Positions 9,344-19,179 of a DNA stretch of 49,587 nt are shown piece after piece. The notes below the pieces were generated by a model, which was not told the DNA's origin, did no database searches, and worked only from the letters and a program-made list of their open reading frames with translations. Each line of letters starts with the position of its first letter. Within the stretch, counting starts at the first letter, position 1. Made by a program: the position numbers and the translations under genes. Source of the stretch: an uncultured Paludibacter sp. (GTDB taxonomy: Bacteria; Bacteroidota; Bacteroidia; Bacteroidales; Paludibacteraceae); contig CALCBD010000030.1 in assembly GCA_937897985.1 (NCBI GenBank), positions 1 through 49,587 of the forward strand. The letters are read 5' to 3'.

Positions 9344-10972
9344 ATGCAAAACATTGGTGGACAAATAGTTGATATAACAAACCGGATAATAAAATCGGGT
9401 TTTATATACTTTGAAGGTGGTAAAATTGTTCGTTTTGAACCTTCTGATAAAGTTCCGGATCAATATATTATTCCCGGATTTGTGGATGCGCACATCCACA
9501 TCGAAAGTTCAATGATGTTACCTGCCGAATTTGCACGTTACAGTACTGTTCACGGTACGGTTGCCTGTATCTGCGACCCTCACGAGATTGCAAATGTATG
9601 TGGTGTAGCCGGCGTGGATTATATGATTGAAAACGGGAAACATTCTCCGTTAAAGTTTTATTTCGGTGCTCCATCATGTGTTCCGGCCACAGATTTCGAT
9701 TCGGCCGGAGCTGTTCTGAATGCTGAAAGCATCGATGAGTTACTCGGACGGGACGATATTTACTTTCTGGCTGAAATGATGAATTATAACGGAGTGATTG
9801 AGAATGACGCACAGGTTCATAAAAAACTGAGCGCTGCAAAAAGGCATAATAAACCTGTTGATGGCCATGCTCCCGGGCTTAGCAGTGAAGGGCTGGAGAT
9901 TTATGCAAAAAGCGGAATAAGTACTGACCATGAATGTATGACACCTGAAGAAGCCGTTGAAAAAATTGCGCTGGGGATGAAAATACTGATTCGCGAGGGA
10001 AGTGCAGCCAAAAATTTCGACGATTTACTTCCTTTGTTAGACAATTATACCGACGAAATAATGTTCTGTTCGGACGATAAGCACCCCGACGATTTGATAA
10101 AAAACGGACATATCGACGCATTAGCGCGCAGAGCTGTGGCTGCCGGCTATGATCCTTTACAGGTAATTCGGATTTGCTCTTACAATCCGGTAAAACATTA
10201 CAAATTAGATGTGGGATTATTGCAGACTGGCGATAACGCTGATTTCGTTGTCGTTAATAACCTGAAAGATTTCGAAATTAAACAAACATACATTCAGGGG
10301 GTTAAAGTTGCCGAAAACAAAACTGCACTATTTCCGTCATTTGAACCTAAAGAATTGTTGAATAATTTTAAAGCTAAAAAGTTGACAACCAATCAACTGA
10401 GAGTAGAACCAACCGGCGATCAGTTGAAAGTAATTGTAGTGGACGACGGGCAACTCTTTACTCACAGCGAACTGGTTGTTCCCAGAATTGAAAATGGAAA
10501 TCTCGTTTCAGATATAAGCAACGATGTGTTAAAATTAGTAGTATATAACAGATACCGTGATGCCAAACCAGCTATTGGCTTTATAAAAAATATAGGTTTG
10601 AAACGGGGCGCACTTGCATCGACAGTATCTCACGACAGTCATAATATCGTTGCTGTAGGGACATCCGACGAAGAGCTGGTGAATGCTATCAATCACATCA
10701 TCGATAGTAAAGGCGGAATCATTGCATGTGAAGGAAATAATGTGGCCCTGCTTTCGTTACCTGTGGGTGGGTTAATGTCCGAAAAAGAAGGTAACTTAAT
10801 TGCCGACCGTTATGAGGAGCTTGATAAAATGGTAAAAAATCTCGGATCGCAACTGAAAGCTCCGTTTATGACAGTTGCTTTTATGTCACTTCTTGTAATT
10901 CCTAAACTGAAACTCAGTGATCAGGGATTGTTCGATGGCCGAACCTACTCATTTACTAATCTTATGGTTTGA
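9344..10972 (+). CDS. ade: Adenine deaminase
   Basis: A 542-aa metal-dependent amidohydrolase that converts adenine to hypoxanthine and ammonia. Metal-binding residues lie in DAHIHIES (residues 48-55), with further His and Asp in DGHAPGLS, DHECMTPEE and CSDDKHPDD. The C-terminal adenine deaminase domain carries VSHDSHNIVAVG. I chose ATG 9344 because the family begins with a short strand leading into GQIVDI. An upstream in-frame start at 9176 would add 56 residues of AT-rich, unconserved sequence containing TAnnTTTG promoter-like boxes (9171-9178 and 9293-9300). Confidence 0.95.
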   Translation: MQNIGGQIVDITNRIIKSGFIYFEGGKIVRFEPSDKVPDQYIIPGFVDAHIHIESSMMLPAEFARYSTVHGTVACICDPHEIANVCGVAGVDYMIENGKHSPLKFYFGAPSCVPATDFDSAGAVLNAESIDELLGRDDIYFLAEMMNYNGVIENDAQVHKKLSAAKRHNKPVDGHAPGLSSEGLEIYAKSGISTDHECMTPEEAVEKIALGMKILIREGSAAKNFDDLLPLLDNYTDEIMFCSDDKHPDDLIKNGHIDALARRAVAAGYDPLQVIRICSYNPVKHYKLDVGLLQTGDNADFVVVNNLKDFEIKQTYIQGVKVAENKTALFPSFEPKELLNNFKAKKLTTNQLRVEPTGDQLKVIVVDDGQLFTHSELVVPRIENGNLVSDISNDVLKLVVYNRYRDAKPAIGFIKNIGLKRGALASTVSHDSHNIVAVGTSDEELVNAINHIIDSKGGIIACEGNNVALLSLPVGGLMSEKEGNLIADRYEELDKMVKNLGSQLKAPFMTVAFMSLLVIPKLKLSDQGLFDGRTYSFTNLMV

Positions 10973-10987
10973 TTTTTCACAAAAAAA

Positions 10988-11024
10988 CGGGCACAAATGA
11001 CCAAAACTAAAGTCATTGTGCCCG
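10988..11024 (-). terminator. Terminator of the NigD-like lipoprotein gene
   Basis: GC-rich 13-bp stem (CGGGCACA start) with one bulged A and a loop of about 10 nt, followed on the minus strand by seven U. It lies 18 bp past the stop of the minus-strand gene and just after ade, so it may also stop ade transcripts, although the plus-strand side has no U-run. Confidence 0.85.
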
Positions 11025-11041
11025 CAGATAAAAAAAACTAT

Positions 11042-11770
11042 TTATTGAAGAGCTGAATTCCCGACCGGCATCTGAATCTGCTTTTGAGACAACGAAACCG
11101 GATTCGTTCCATATACATAAGTTAATTCATAAGTATTATCCGAATTGTAAAATTCGTTGGTATGAATCACCAGACTTACCTTATTATCATTATCTTTACG
11201 TAATGAATTAAGGTTAAATGAAACGATTCCTGATTTAACAAAATCCGTATAATCATCGTTTGCATTGTGTCTGAATTCGAGATGAACTTTTCCGTCACTG
11301 TAACTCTTACCGGCATCTTTCACCAGATTGATATAATGCACCCTGTTGTAACCCATAAATTCAAACTCAATATTCAGAAAGTTGCCACTAATCCAGATAT
11401 CATTTATTCTGACTCTGTCGTTGCCGATACTATCCTGAGTTGAAGGTGTAATATCGAAAATTCCCTTGGTAAGCACTTCGTAAACGTCATTCAGACGCAC
11501 AACATGACTGTAAATACTGCTCTGCGGGGTCGATGCGGTAATACTGTAATCGGCTATAATTCGCTGGCCATCAACCGGTCGGTAATAAGGAATTACCGAA
11601 GAACCTACTCTTAACCTTCCGCCGTTATCAGGAATCAGATAAAAGTCGGTCGATTGCCGGGGATTTTCGACAGTTGCCAATGCTACAGTTCGATTCTGAT
11701 AATCATTTTCTTCATACTGACATGCACTTAACAGAACTAAAACAAGTGCACTTAAAATAATCTTTTTCAT
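11042..11770 (-). CDS. NigD-like lipoprotein
   Basis: A 242-aa lipoprotein: signal peptide with lipobox LLSAC (Cys at 16), then two beta-rich domains. An OB-like part (about 35-110) precedes an immunoglobulin-like C-terminal part (about 120-235). The arrangement and several segments (ALATVENP, NDVYEVLTKG, IWISGNFLNIEF, DGKVHLEFRHN) match the NigD family of Bacteroidales, whose members are surface or periplasmic lipoproteins of largely unknown role, some linked to bacteriocin operons. No bacteriocin gene is adjacent, so no role is proposed. Confidence 0.78.
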   Translation of the reverse strand: MKKIILSALVLVLLSACQYEENDYQNRTVALATVENPRQSTDFYLIPDNGGRLRVGSSVIPYYRPVDGQRIIADYSITASTPQSSIYSHVVRLNDVYEVLTKGIFDITPSTQDSIGNDRVRINDIWISGNFLNIEFEFMGYNRVHYINLVKDAGKSYSDGKVHLEFRHNANDDYTDFVKSGIVSFNLNSLRKDNDNKVSLVIHTNEFYNSDNTYELTYVYGTNPVSLSQKQIQMPVGNSALQ

Positions 11771-12100
11771 ACGTAAATAATTGTTTAAAAATAGTTTATC
11801 AATATATTAAATTTTATTTTCGTGACCGGATTTACAATGAATCTGTCCCCTATAGATGAATTTTTTTCTGTATGGATCAGTTTTTCACAATTTTATAAAC
11901 AGATCAGTTTTTAATATACCGGAATTGCTGTAACTATAGATGATTTGCCCGGCAAAAAAGTTGCAATCATCATTTAAAAAAATTCCTAACTTTATTTAAT
12001 GAATGAAAATCATGAAAAAATTGAATTACAAATCCGATGATCAATAAACATTAACACCGAATTGACAGATTTAAAACATAAACATTTCAATACGAATGAC
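11771..12100. other. Intergenic region, no gene seen
   Basis: About 330 bp upstream of the NigD-like gene and downstream of the acyl-CoA dehydrogenase gene. AT-rich; I see no convincing coding frame, strong hairpin or clear promoter box. Confidence 0.6.
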
Positions 12101-13645
12101 TTATACAAAGACAGACCATTCACTATTTTCGTTGTAATTTTCGACAACCAAAACTTTCTGATCAAAATTGAACTGAGACATTAACTGAGTAATTTCCTGC
12201 AGTAAAACAGATTTCGCATTTTGAATCAGGTCGGTTCTGAAACCGGCTTCACCCAGTTTAACCAACATATCGAGCGAGGCAAGACGGCTCATCGTTTTGC
12301 CAAATTCCACATATTTTCTTTGCGGCATTTGAGCGTCGAGATTAAAGTTGAACATCTTTTTTACTTCATCAGCAACCCTTGCGGTCAGATGATGATTTTT
12401 AAGGAAATGAAAAATATTACTCTCCTTTGCTGCCTTCATTTGCCTGACCACGGATTCGCAAATCTGATTGTACAATATATCATTGGCACCTTCAAATATC
12501 TGAAAAGGACGACTGTCCACTATTCCTCTGCCACCAATGTGATTCAGTTTGTACGCAGCAGCACCTACAAGCTGAACCAGTATCTGAGCTGATTCCTGCA
12601 TGATATCCGTACTTATTGTTTTCACAATATTTGCCTCTAAGCCAAATGGTTGTAAATCATTTTGAATATCGGCAAGTTCAGTACTTTTCAAACTTAAAGC
12701 CGATATTATGGTGAAATTAGCTTGTAAACGTGCCAGGTGCTGTTGTACCTGATCATACGAAAAAAGATTTCTGCCACTCACCATACGCTGCTGACAGTGA
12801 GAAATTGCCTCGTCGAGCATTCGTTTTACGAAACCGAGCGCCATACCCGGAAATTGCAAACGGCTGCGATGCAGAAGGTCGAGCAGCATCATCACTCCCG
12901 TCGACTTCGGAACCAGCCGTTGAGCAAGCGGAATTTTGACATCCAGAATATTTCTTCCATAAGGAATCTGGTAAAGACCAAGGTTTTCAAATCTCTCTTC
13001 TACAATAATCTTCTGATTATGAGCCGAATTATCACAAACAAACAAGTCGACATCACGCTGCAGACCTCCACCCGGTGCCTGTCGGCGGGCTGTAAGCACC
13101 CAAAAATCAGCCTGACCTGTAAGCCCCGCCCAATGTTTGGTCCCTTTCAGATGGTAATAATTCTCATACTCCGCAAAAGAAGTTTGCATGTTCAGTGCAT
13201 CGCTTCCAAAACCCGGTTCTGTAATCATTAAACCTCCCATATTTTGCTGATTTACAAATCGATCGAACACAGGCTTTTTAATTTCTTCCTGCCCGTATTT
13301 TATTACCGGCTGCAAAAACAATGCGCTGTTAATTCCCATTGTGAGCGAAAGTGCCAGCGATTCGTAAGATGCGGCCGATAGCATTAATAAATTTTCTTTT
13401 ACATTCCCTCCTCTTCCACCGTACTGTACAGGTATCACCAGCGACATAGGTTTGCAAGCCATAATTCTGGCTAATACTTCGGCATCCAAACCCCGCTGTA
13501 TACTCAACTGGTTAATGTCATTCTCATGGTGGAAAACAGTGTGAAGTGTGGTTTTAAAATTCTGAAGATAATTTTCAAATAATTCCGGTTGTGGTGTTGC
13601 TTTGATGTCTGAATTTTCATTTTCAGCTTTTGAAGTCGATTGCAT
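12101..13645 (-). CDS. Acyl-CoA dehydrogenase family protein
   Basis: A 514-aa flavoprotein of the acyl-CoA dehydrogenase fold. An N-terminal helical domain is followed by the flavin-binding beta domain (MITEPGFGSDALNMQT, then KHWAGLTGQADFWVL) and a C-terminal helical domain (IVDSRPFQIFEGANDILYNQI matches the family's C-terminal signature). It would oxidise an acyl-CoA thioester at the alpha-beta bond with FAD. The usual catalytic Glu position falls in the FEGANDILY region. Family length is near 380-400, so the extra N- and C-terminal sequence suggests a divergent subfamily. Substrate and electron acceptor are unknown, and there are no fatty-acid genes beside it. Confidence 0.85.
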   Translation of the reverse strand: MQSTSKAENENSDIKATPQPELFENYLQNFKTTLHTVFHHENDINQLSIQRGLDAEVLARIMACKPMSLVIPVQYGGRGGNVKENLLMLSAASYESLALSLTMGINSALFLQPVIKYGQEEIKKPVFDRFVNQQNMGGLMITEPGFGSDALNMQTSFAEYENYYHLKGTKHWAGLTGQADFWVLTARRQAPGGGLQRDVDLFVCDNSAHNQKIIVEERFENLGLYQIPYGRNILDVKIPLAQRLVPKSTGVMMLLDLLHRSRLQFPGMALGFVKRMLDEAISHCQQRMVSGRNLFSYDQVQQHLARLQANFTIISALSLKSTELADIQNDLQPFGLEANIVKTISTDIMQESAQILVQLVGAAAYKLNHIGGRGIVDSRPFQIFEGANDILYNQICESVVRQMKAAKESNIFHFLKNHHLTARVADEVKKMFNFNLDAQMPQRKYVEFGKTMSRLASLDMLVKLGEAGFRTDLIQNAKSVLLQEITQLMSQFNFDQKVLVVENYNENSEWSVFV

Positions 13646-14116
13646 TAGTAATTAACTATTTTTGTAAATGATTGAATGTTTTATATTTAACTTTTTATTA
13701 AACAATAAAAATCAACTAAAGTTTTTCAAAAGAGGGCTGAAAATCTGTTTACAAAACATTAATTTTAACATTCATCCGATTAATCTGCATCAAATCAACC
13801 AACTAAAAAATTAATAATTATCAGTTTGATTCAAAAAAAAATTACAGGAAAATTTGGTTCGCCATAAAGTTCTATATTTAAAGTAATTAAAATGTAAACT
13901 ATGGAGAAAAACCGGGGAATTTCAGATTTTATTTAAATATAACTTGTTAAATTAAAGATAATTAGTTACTTTTGCAGTTCAACAGGTACTTTGAAGTATC
14001 GCAAAAAAATGAGACGGGAAATCAGTAAATTTCTTAATTAACAAAATCAACCGGGACGAAAATCCGGTACAATCTCAGGATAAAATTGTTGATTCGGAAA
14101 ACAAATCAATCCACAA
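13646..14116. other. Intergenic region with promoter and structured leader
   Basis: 470 bp between divergent genes. The left part (13646-13940) is AT-rich without visible features. The right part holds a strong promoter (13944-13974) and a leader of about 136 nt with three possible helices: GGTACT/AGTATC around 13985-14000, TGAGA/TCTCA (14010-14014 with 14073-14077) and ACCGG/CCGGT (14050-14054 with 14064-14068). I do not recognise a riboswitch class. Confidence 0.5.
13944..13974 (+). promoter_or_regulatory. Bacteroidetes-type promoter of the GtrA-like gene
   Basis: TTG at 13944-13946 and TACTTTTG at 13967-13974, spaced by 20 bp. This fits the TTTG / TAnnTTTG pattern of the main Bacteroidetes sigma factor. 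The predicted transcript starts near 13981, about 136 nt before the start codon. Confidence 0.7.
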
Positions 14117-14569
14117 ATGAATTTGATAAAACAAAAAGATAATCAACAGTTTATACGAAAAATCCTGGAAAAGCTTTTTGTCTTTGCCAAGGCTCAGGTC
14201 TCAGCATTTATTGGGGGTATGAGTGACTATGCCATCATGGTTTTCATTACCGAAGTGTTTCACGTACATTACACCATTTCTATTGTTATCGGGGGTACCA
14301 TCGGAGCAATAATCAACTTTGCTTTAAACAAAACATGGACTTTCAGAACCAAAAATGTTCCTTACAAAAATTCTATTTATAAACAAATGATAAAATTTGT
14401 TTTGGTAGTTATAAATAGTATTTTACTGAAATCATCCGGCACCTACCTGATTACCACATTTTTACATATTGATTATAAAATCAGTCGTCTGATGATTGAT
14501 GCAATTGTTTCGTTGTTATTTAATTACACACTTCAAAAGTACTGGGTTTTTAAAAAAGTAAAAATCTGA
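14117..14569 (+). CDS. GtrA-family membrane protein
   Basis: A 150-aa protein with four predicted membrane segments (about 25-48, 52-75, 92-115 and 122-142). The motifs are those of the GtrA family: a Gly-rich first helix, NFALNKTWTF after helix two and NYTLQKYWVFK at the end. GtrA proteins are thought to help move polyprenyl-linked sugars across the membrane, or otherwise serve cell-surface glycan assembly. No glycosyltransferase gene is adjacent. The unusually long leader suggests post-transcriptional control. Confidence 0.85.
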   Translation: MNLIKQKDNQQFIRKILEKLFVFAKAQVSAFIGGMSDYAIMVFITEVFHVHYTISIVIGGTIGAIINFALNKTWTFRTKNVPYKNSIYKQMIKFVLVVINSILLKSSGTYLITTFLHIDYKISRLMIDAIVSLLFNYTLQKYWVFKKVKI

Positions 14570-14599
14570 TTCGGTGTGAAGTTTTTTATACTTACCCGA

Positions 14600-15226
14600 T
14601 TAAATGGAGTTTGGTGCAACTGAAATTTTAATTTTGGCTTTTCCTTTCCGTTTTTTGGGGAATAACTGATCGAAGTTTTTTAATTCTGACTTATCCGTTT
14701 CAAAAGCATTGTCTTCATTAAATCTGCCCTTCACACCGGCTAATGCGTCAGGATACAATTCCAAAGCCATAAATGCATCAAAATTAAAACCTTCTTTGGT
14801 TGCGATTTCGAATTTCTCAGCATTTACAAATCCAAATCTGTGATAGTAATCCGGATTTCCAAACAGGAAGATTCCTTTATATCCCAACAGTTTAGCATTT
14901 TCGATAGCTGCGTAAATAAGTTTGCTGCCTGTCCCGCATTTTTGGTATTCGGGTAATACCGAAACCGGACCGGCACATAAAATCATAGATTCAACATTTT
15001 GTGTATCAATAACTTTGGCAGTAGTAACAATAATATGTCCGATTATTTTATCATCGGTCACAGCAACCAAATCGAGTTCGGGCAAATAACAATTGCTTTT
15101 TCGCAATTGATTCAAAACCAAATGTTCACTGCAACCCGGACAAAATAAGTTCCAGAATGCTTCGCGTGTAATGTTCTCGGTGATCTGAAATTCGCCTGCA
15201 TCTGTTTTCCTTATAATTGTTTCCAT
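14600..15226 (-). CDS. GNAT-family N-acetyltransferase
   Basis: A 208-aa acetyltransferase of the GNAT fold. The acetyl-CoA site is visible as VLPEYQKCGTGSKLIYAAI (about residues 93-111), preceded by the beta-hairpin SMILCAGPVSVLPEY. The segment GIFLFGNPDYYHRFGF resembles YhbS-like acetyltransferases. A lysine-rich tail (PKKRKGKAKIK) follows. The acceptor substrate is unknown. The gene converges on the GtrA-like gene with only 30 bp between stops and no clear terminator. Confidence 0.85.
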   Translation of the reverse strand: METIIRKTDAGEFQITENITREAFWNLFCPGCSEHLVLNQLRKSNCYLPELDLVAVTDDKIIGHIIVTTAKVIDTQNVESMILCAGPVSVLPEYQKCGTGSKLIYAAIENAKLLGYKGIFLFGNPDYYHRFGFVNAEKFEIATKEGFNFDAFMALELYPDALAGVKGRFNEDNAFETDKSELKNFDQLFPKKRKGKAKIKISVAPNSI

Positions 15227-15268
15227 TAGATTATGATTTTTAAGTAAAAAATTTTGATTAAAATTATC

Positions 15269-15311
15269 CGGATTTCCATTGAAGGTTATTTACCTATACA
15301 ATGGAAATCCG
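15269..15311 (-). terminator. Terminator of the phospho-sugar mutase gene
   Basis: Perfect 13-bp inverted repeat (15269-15281 with 15299-15311), with an inner AGGT/ACCT pairing. It lies 17 bp past the stop and is followed on the minus strand by an A/U-rich tail. Confidence 0.75.
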
Positions 15312-15327
15312 TCAAAGAATAATATAT

Positions 15328-17073
15328 TTAAACTCCCAGCGAAGCTCTTACCGCATCAATTTTTTGATTGGCGGCAGCGTCAGCGGCATCATATCCGGCA
15401 CGTGAGTGCATTGAACCACGTACTTCGATATAGAATTTAATTTTAGGTTCGGTACCGGAAGGACGAACCGAGATTTTGGTTCCGTCGGCAGTGAAATACT
15501 GCAATACATTTGAAGTGGCAGGCATTTCGAGATCTGTCTCTACACCAGTGGTTATATTTTTCATTTTCAGAGTCTTATAATCCTTTATTAAAACCACCTC
15601 AGAACCTGCAATTCCGGTTGGCGGATTCAATCTGAAATTATTCATCATCTGAGCAATTTCTTCAGCGCCCGATTTGCCTTTGCGTACCACAGAGATTCCT
15701 TTTTCTTTTCCGAATCCATATTCAAGATAAATGTCCTGTAAAAGTTCGAAAAGTGTTTTTCCGTTATCCTTTGCCCAGGCAGCAATTTCGGCCATCAATG
15801 TACAGGATGAAACAGCATCCTTATCACGGGCAAAATCTTCAGGCAGAAAACCGTAGCTTTCTTCGCCACCACCGATATAGGTTTTAATTCCCTCATTTTC
15901 ACGTATTACCGCAGCTATCCATTTGAAACCTGTGAAACAATCATAACATTCTACCTTATTGCGTTCGGCAATCTGTTTGATAATTTCAGTTGTCACTATC
16001 GTTTTAACCACATATTCGTTTCCCTTCAACTTACCAAGTTCTTTCCAGCGGCGGATTAAATAATAATTAAACAATAATGCTGTTTGATTACCATTCACTA
16101 GAATCCATTCGTTTTTGTCATTTTTAACTGCAATACCCAATCGATCGGCATCAGGATCAGATGCCATTACAAGATCAGCATCCGTGGCAATTGCTTTTTT
16201 AACAGCCATATCGAGTGCAGCCGGTTCTTCCGGATTCGGTGAAACAACAGTCGGAAAATCGCCGCTAATCACGTTTTGTTCCGGCACATCAATAATATTG
16301 GTAAAACCATATTCCTTCAATGCACGGGGAATGAGTTTGATACCTGTACCATGAATCGGAGTATAAACGATTTTAAGATCGTTGTTTCGTTGAATAGATT
16401 CGGGTGACAACGACAATGTTTTAATGGCTTCAATAAAAGCCTTGTCCATTTTTTCGCCAATAATCTCAATTAATGCAGGATTTCCATCGAATTTTATATC
16501 ATCAACCTTCGTCTTTGTCACCTCGGTAATTACGTTTTCGTCGTGAGGGGCAATCATTTGAGCACCATCGTTCCAATAAGCTTTATATCCGTTGTACTCT
16601 TTCGGATTGTGTGATGCTGTTAAAATAATACCACTCTGGCATCCCAAATGACGAATTGCAAACGACACTTCGGGAGTGGGACGCAAATCTTCAAATAAAT
16701 ATACCTTTATCCCGTTGGCCGAGAAAATATTAGCCGAAATTTCGGCAAACAACCTGCTGTTGTTGCGGCAGTCGTGTCCGATAGCCACACTAATTTGAGG
16801 TATACCGGGAAACTGTGATTTCAGATAATTGCTTAAACCCTGAGTAGCTGCGCCAACAGTATATATATTCATACGATTGGTACCGGCACCCATGATTCCA
16901 CGGAGTCCGCCTGTTCCGAATTCCAGATCGCGATAAAATGACTCTATTAATTCAGTCTTATCTTCGGCTTCCATCATTCTTTTGATTTCGGATTTCGTTT
17001 CTTCATTGTAATTACCATCGAGCCATGTTTGCGCCTTGTTCATTACATCAGTTAATAATGCATTGTTTTCCAT
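15328..17073 (-). CDS. Phospho-sugar mutase (phosphoglucomutase/phosphomannomutase)
   Basis: A 581-aa cytosolic enzyme of the alpha-D-phosphohexomutase family that interconverts sugar 1- and 6-phosphates. The four loops are present: the phosphoserine loop TASHNP (Ser154), the metal loop DPDADRLG (about 305), the sugar-binding loop GGEESYG and the phosphate-binding loop RPSGTEPK near the C-terminus. The length near 580 matches the PgcA-type phosphoglucomutase group more than the 450-aa phosphomannomutases. The gene stands alone. Confidence 0.95.
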   Translation of the reverse strand: MENNALLTDVMNKAQTWLDGNYNEETKSEIKRMMEAEDKTELIESFYRDLEFGTGGLRGIMGAGTNRMNIYTVGAATQGLSNYLKSQFPGIPQISVAIGHDCRNNSRLFAEISANIFSANGIKVYLFEDLRPTPEVSFAIRHLGCQSGIILTASHNPKEYNGYKAYWNDGAQMIAPHDENVITEVTKTKVDDIKFDGNPALIEIIGEKMDKAFIEAIKTLSLSPESIQRNNDLKIVYTPIHGTGIKLIPRALKEYGFTNIIDVPEQNVISGDFPTVVSPNPEEPAALDMAVKKAIATDADLVMASDPDADRLGIAVKNDKNEWILVNGNQTALLFNYYLIRRWKELGKLKGNEYVVKTIVTTEIIKQIAERNKVECYDCFTGFKWIAAVIRENEGIKTYIGGGEESYGFLPEDFARDKDAVSSCTLMAEIAAWAKDNGKTLFELLQDIYLEYGFGKEKGISVVRKGKSGAEEIAQMMNNFRLNPPTGIAGSEVVLIKDYKTLKMKNITTGVETDLEMPATSNVLQYFTADGTKISVRPSGTEPKIKFYIEVRGSMHSRAGYDAADAAANQKIDAVRASLGV

Positions 17074-17399
17074 AAAATTTCTTTTTTGATATTTTTCAAA
17101 TTTATTGAGGGCTAAAATTAATCATTTTTTTATTCCGAAAAAAATTAAATTAAATATTTATAAAATCCAATTGTTAAGTATAGAATATCAGCTCTTTGGG
17201 CTTACAGTCAGATTTAAATTTATCTTCTGTTTATCAAACAAATAATTTGAGTCTGTTATCATCCAAAACTGAATAATGGCAAATCTGCCAGTGAAAACAA
17301 AGAATAACATAAACAAAATAACAGTCGGCATTTATTCACGGGATAAATTGATTCATCCTTATTTTTTCATTTCAGGGACATGAACGAAGTATAAAAAAA
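17074..17399. other. Intergenic region, no gene seen
   Basis: Upstream of the mutase gene and downstream of the MFS gene. AT-rich, with no coding frame I would support. It should contain the mutase promoter, but I see no clear TAnnTTTG box on the minus strand. Confidence 0.5.
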
Positions 17400-17433
17400 G
17401 AATGAGGACATGACAAATAGTCACTCCTCATTC
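17400..17433 (-). terminator. Terminator of the MFS transporter gene
   Basis: Inverted repeat GAATGAGGA / TCCTCATTC with an inner TGAC/GTCA, followed on the minus strand by seven U. It lies 33 bp past the stop codon. Confidence 0.85.
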
Positions 17434-17465
17434 CGGTTATATCAAAAAAGCTCCAGATAATCTGT

Positions 17466-18854
17466 TTATTTTTCCATATTTGGCTTTTCAAGTCCGTAAC
17501 CTTTGCGTTTATCTTCAGCTTTAAGCCAGAATGCAACCAATAATGCAATAATTGTAAGTACGACAAAAATTATCCAGGTTTTCTGGTAGTCATAAGTAAC
17601 ACTCTGTCCGGCAGCTTTGGCTGCAGCAACACCGGGATTGGTTTTATCGAGTACAATACCAATCAACAACGGAATTCCCCACAATCCGAAATTCTGAATC
17701 CAGAAAATCGTTGCGTATGCACTTCCAAGTTGTTTTTCGGGAATAATTTTCGGTACAGAAGGCCACATTGCCGAAGGAACAAGCGAAAAAGCAATACCCA
17801 GCAATAAAACATTGAAAAAGGCAGCCACAACGCTGGTAATAAACGGCAGATAGAAAATTACATGTACAATAATCAGCAGAAATGCTCCCAGCATCATGAT
17901 GGATGCACCCTTGCCTTTTTTATCATAAATATTGCCAAACAGTGGCGTTAAAAGCATTGTTCCGAATGGTACAAGACTCGGAAGTACACCGGCCCACTGT
18001 TCGGAAACGCCAAACTTATTAACCATCAAATCAGGTCCGTATTTATAAAACGGGAAAACTGCCGAATAAAACAACACACACAACAAAGCTATCAACCAAA
18101 AGCCTCTGTTTTTGATTATTACACCCAAATCAGCCAGTTTAAATTCTTCGTCCGGTTCACTTGTCAGGGTTTGTAATCCCATTTGAGTATCAAGTTTTTT
18201 ATCCATGTAGTTGTAATAGAAAAATGAAATTAATCCAATCACAAGCATACTAACACCGATAAGAATCCAGAAAGGTACTCCCTTGCTATTAGCTACATAA
18301 GCACCGAAAGCCAAAGGTACAAATGAGCCCAGACGGGCAATAGCAACCTGCATACCCATAGCCAAAGCCATTTCCTTACCTTTGAACCATTTTACCAGTG
18401 CCTTTGAAACCGTAATTCCGGCATACTCTACTCCTACTCCAAACATGGCATAACCCAACGAAGCATAAAAAACCTGTTCCTTTATTTGCCACAACCCAAT
18501 GACGTTGATTGTTTCGGTTGTCGAAAAATTACCTTTAAAGGCAAGATATTTAATAGTACCACCGATAATCATAATCAGGGCCGAAGTGATAGTGCTGAAG
18601 CGGATACCGAATTTATCGAGCAATACTCCAACGAGTAAAAGCATTAAAAAGAAGACGTTGAATAATCCATAAGAACTTGTAACCACGCCAAAATCAGAGC
18701 TATCCCAGGCATAAGAACGCTCGAGAATCGGTTTAAGAGGTGAAATCACCTCGGTAAACATATAGGCGGCAAACATGGTGAAGGAAAGAATCAATAGAGC
18801 AATCCATCGTGCGGATTTTGAATCACGCAGTGTAAGTGAAATTTTTTCTGTCAT
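17466..18854 (-). CDS. MFS transporter
   Basis: A 462-aa protein with about 12 predicted membrane helices in two halves, separated by a cytoplasmic loop near residues 213-245 (DKKLDTQMGL and a charged stretch). The MFS motif A-like sequence GVLLDKFGIRF lies after helix two, with a counterpart GNIYDKKGKG in the second half. Family membership is clear. The substrate cannot be inferred from the sequence or from the neighbours, a sugar mutase gene and clpC. Confidence 0.88.
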   Translation of the reverse strand: MTEKISLTLRDSKSARWIALLILSFTMFAAYMFTEVISPLKPILERSYAWDSSDFGVVTSSYGLFNVFFLMLLLVGVLLDKFGIRFSTITSALIMIIGGTIKYLAFKGNFSTTETINVIGLWQIKEQVFYASLGYAMFGVGVEYAGITVSKALVKWFKGKEMALAMGMQVAIARLGSFVPLAFGAYVANSKGVPFWILIGVSMLVIGLISFFYYNYMDKKLDTQMGLQTLTSEPDEEFKLADLGVIIKNRGFWLIALLCVLFYSAVFPFYKYGPDLMVNKFGVSEQWAGVLPSLVPFGTMLLTPLFGNIYDKKGKGASIMMLGAFLLIIVHVIFYLPFITSVVAAFFNVLLLGIAFSLVPSAMWPSVPKIIPEKQLGSAYATIFWIQNFGLWGIPLLIGIVLDKTNPGVAAAKAAGQSVTYDYQKTWIIFVVLTIIALLVAFWLKAEDKRKGYGLEKPNMEK

Positions 18855-19143
18855 AAACTTTTACTTTATTAATACGTTTTGTATATAAATCAAAATATGA
18901 TATCCCTTTCTTTTATTTGATAACTGCTGAAACCATTGTTAAAAAAATCTCCTGACGGAAATACTTATAAAACTAATCAAAAGTTATTAAAAAAAAGCCT
19001 GCAAATCTAACTAAAAAAATTCACATAATTTGCAATCTGACATAATTACAGAAATTTCAATTGTGTTTTTTTCGGTACTATTTTTGAGCGGCAAAAATGC
19101 TCAAATAAAAAACTGAAACTTTTTTTATTCTGGCAGTTTTAAT
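18855..19143. other. Intergenic region, no gene seen
   Basis: Divergent spacer between the MFS gene and clpC. AT-rich; no coding frame and no strong hairpin. The clpC promoter box lies at its right edge. Confidence 0.5.
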
Positions 19144-19151
19144 TAAATTTG
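19144..19151 (+). promoter_or_regulatory. -7 box of the clpC promoter
   Basis: TAAATTTG fits TAnnTTTG and lies 29 bp before the clpC ATG, giving a leader of about 20 nt. The -33 element is weak (T-rich near 19120). Confidence 0.5.
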
Positions 19152-19179
19152 TAACATTATAGCTATTAAACAAACATAT

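Noticed and set aside
9468..10121. Minus-strand open frames of up to 123 codons
   Set aside because: Antisense shadows of adenine deaminase, with no family resemblance.
12221..13231. Plus-strand open frames of up to 164 codons
   Set aside because: They are antisense to the acyl-CoA dehydrogenase gene and have no recognisable domains.
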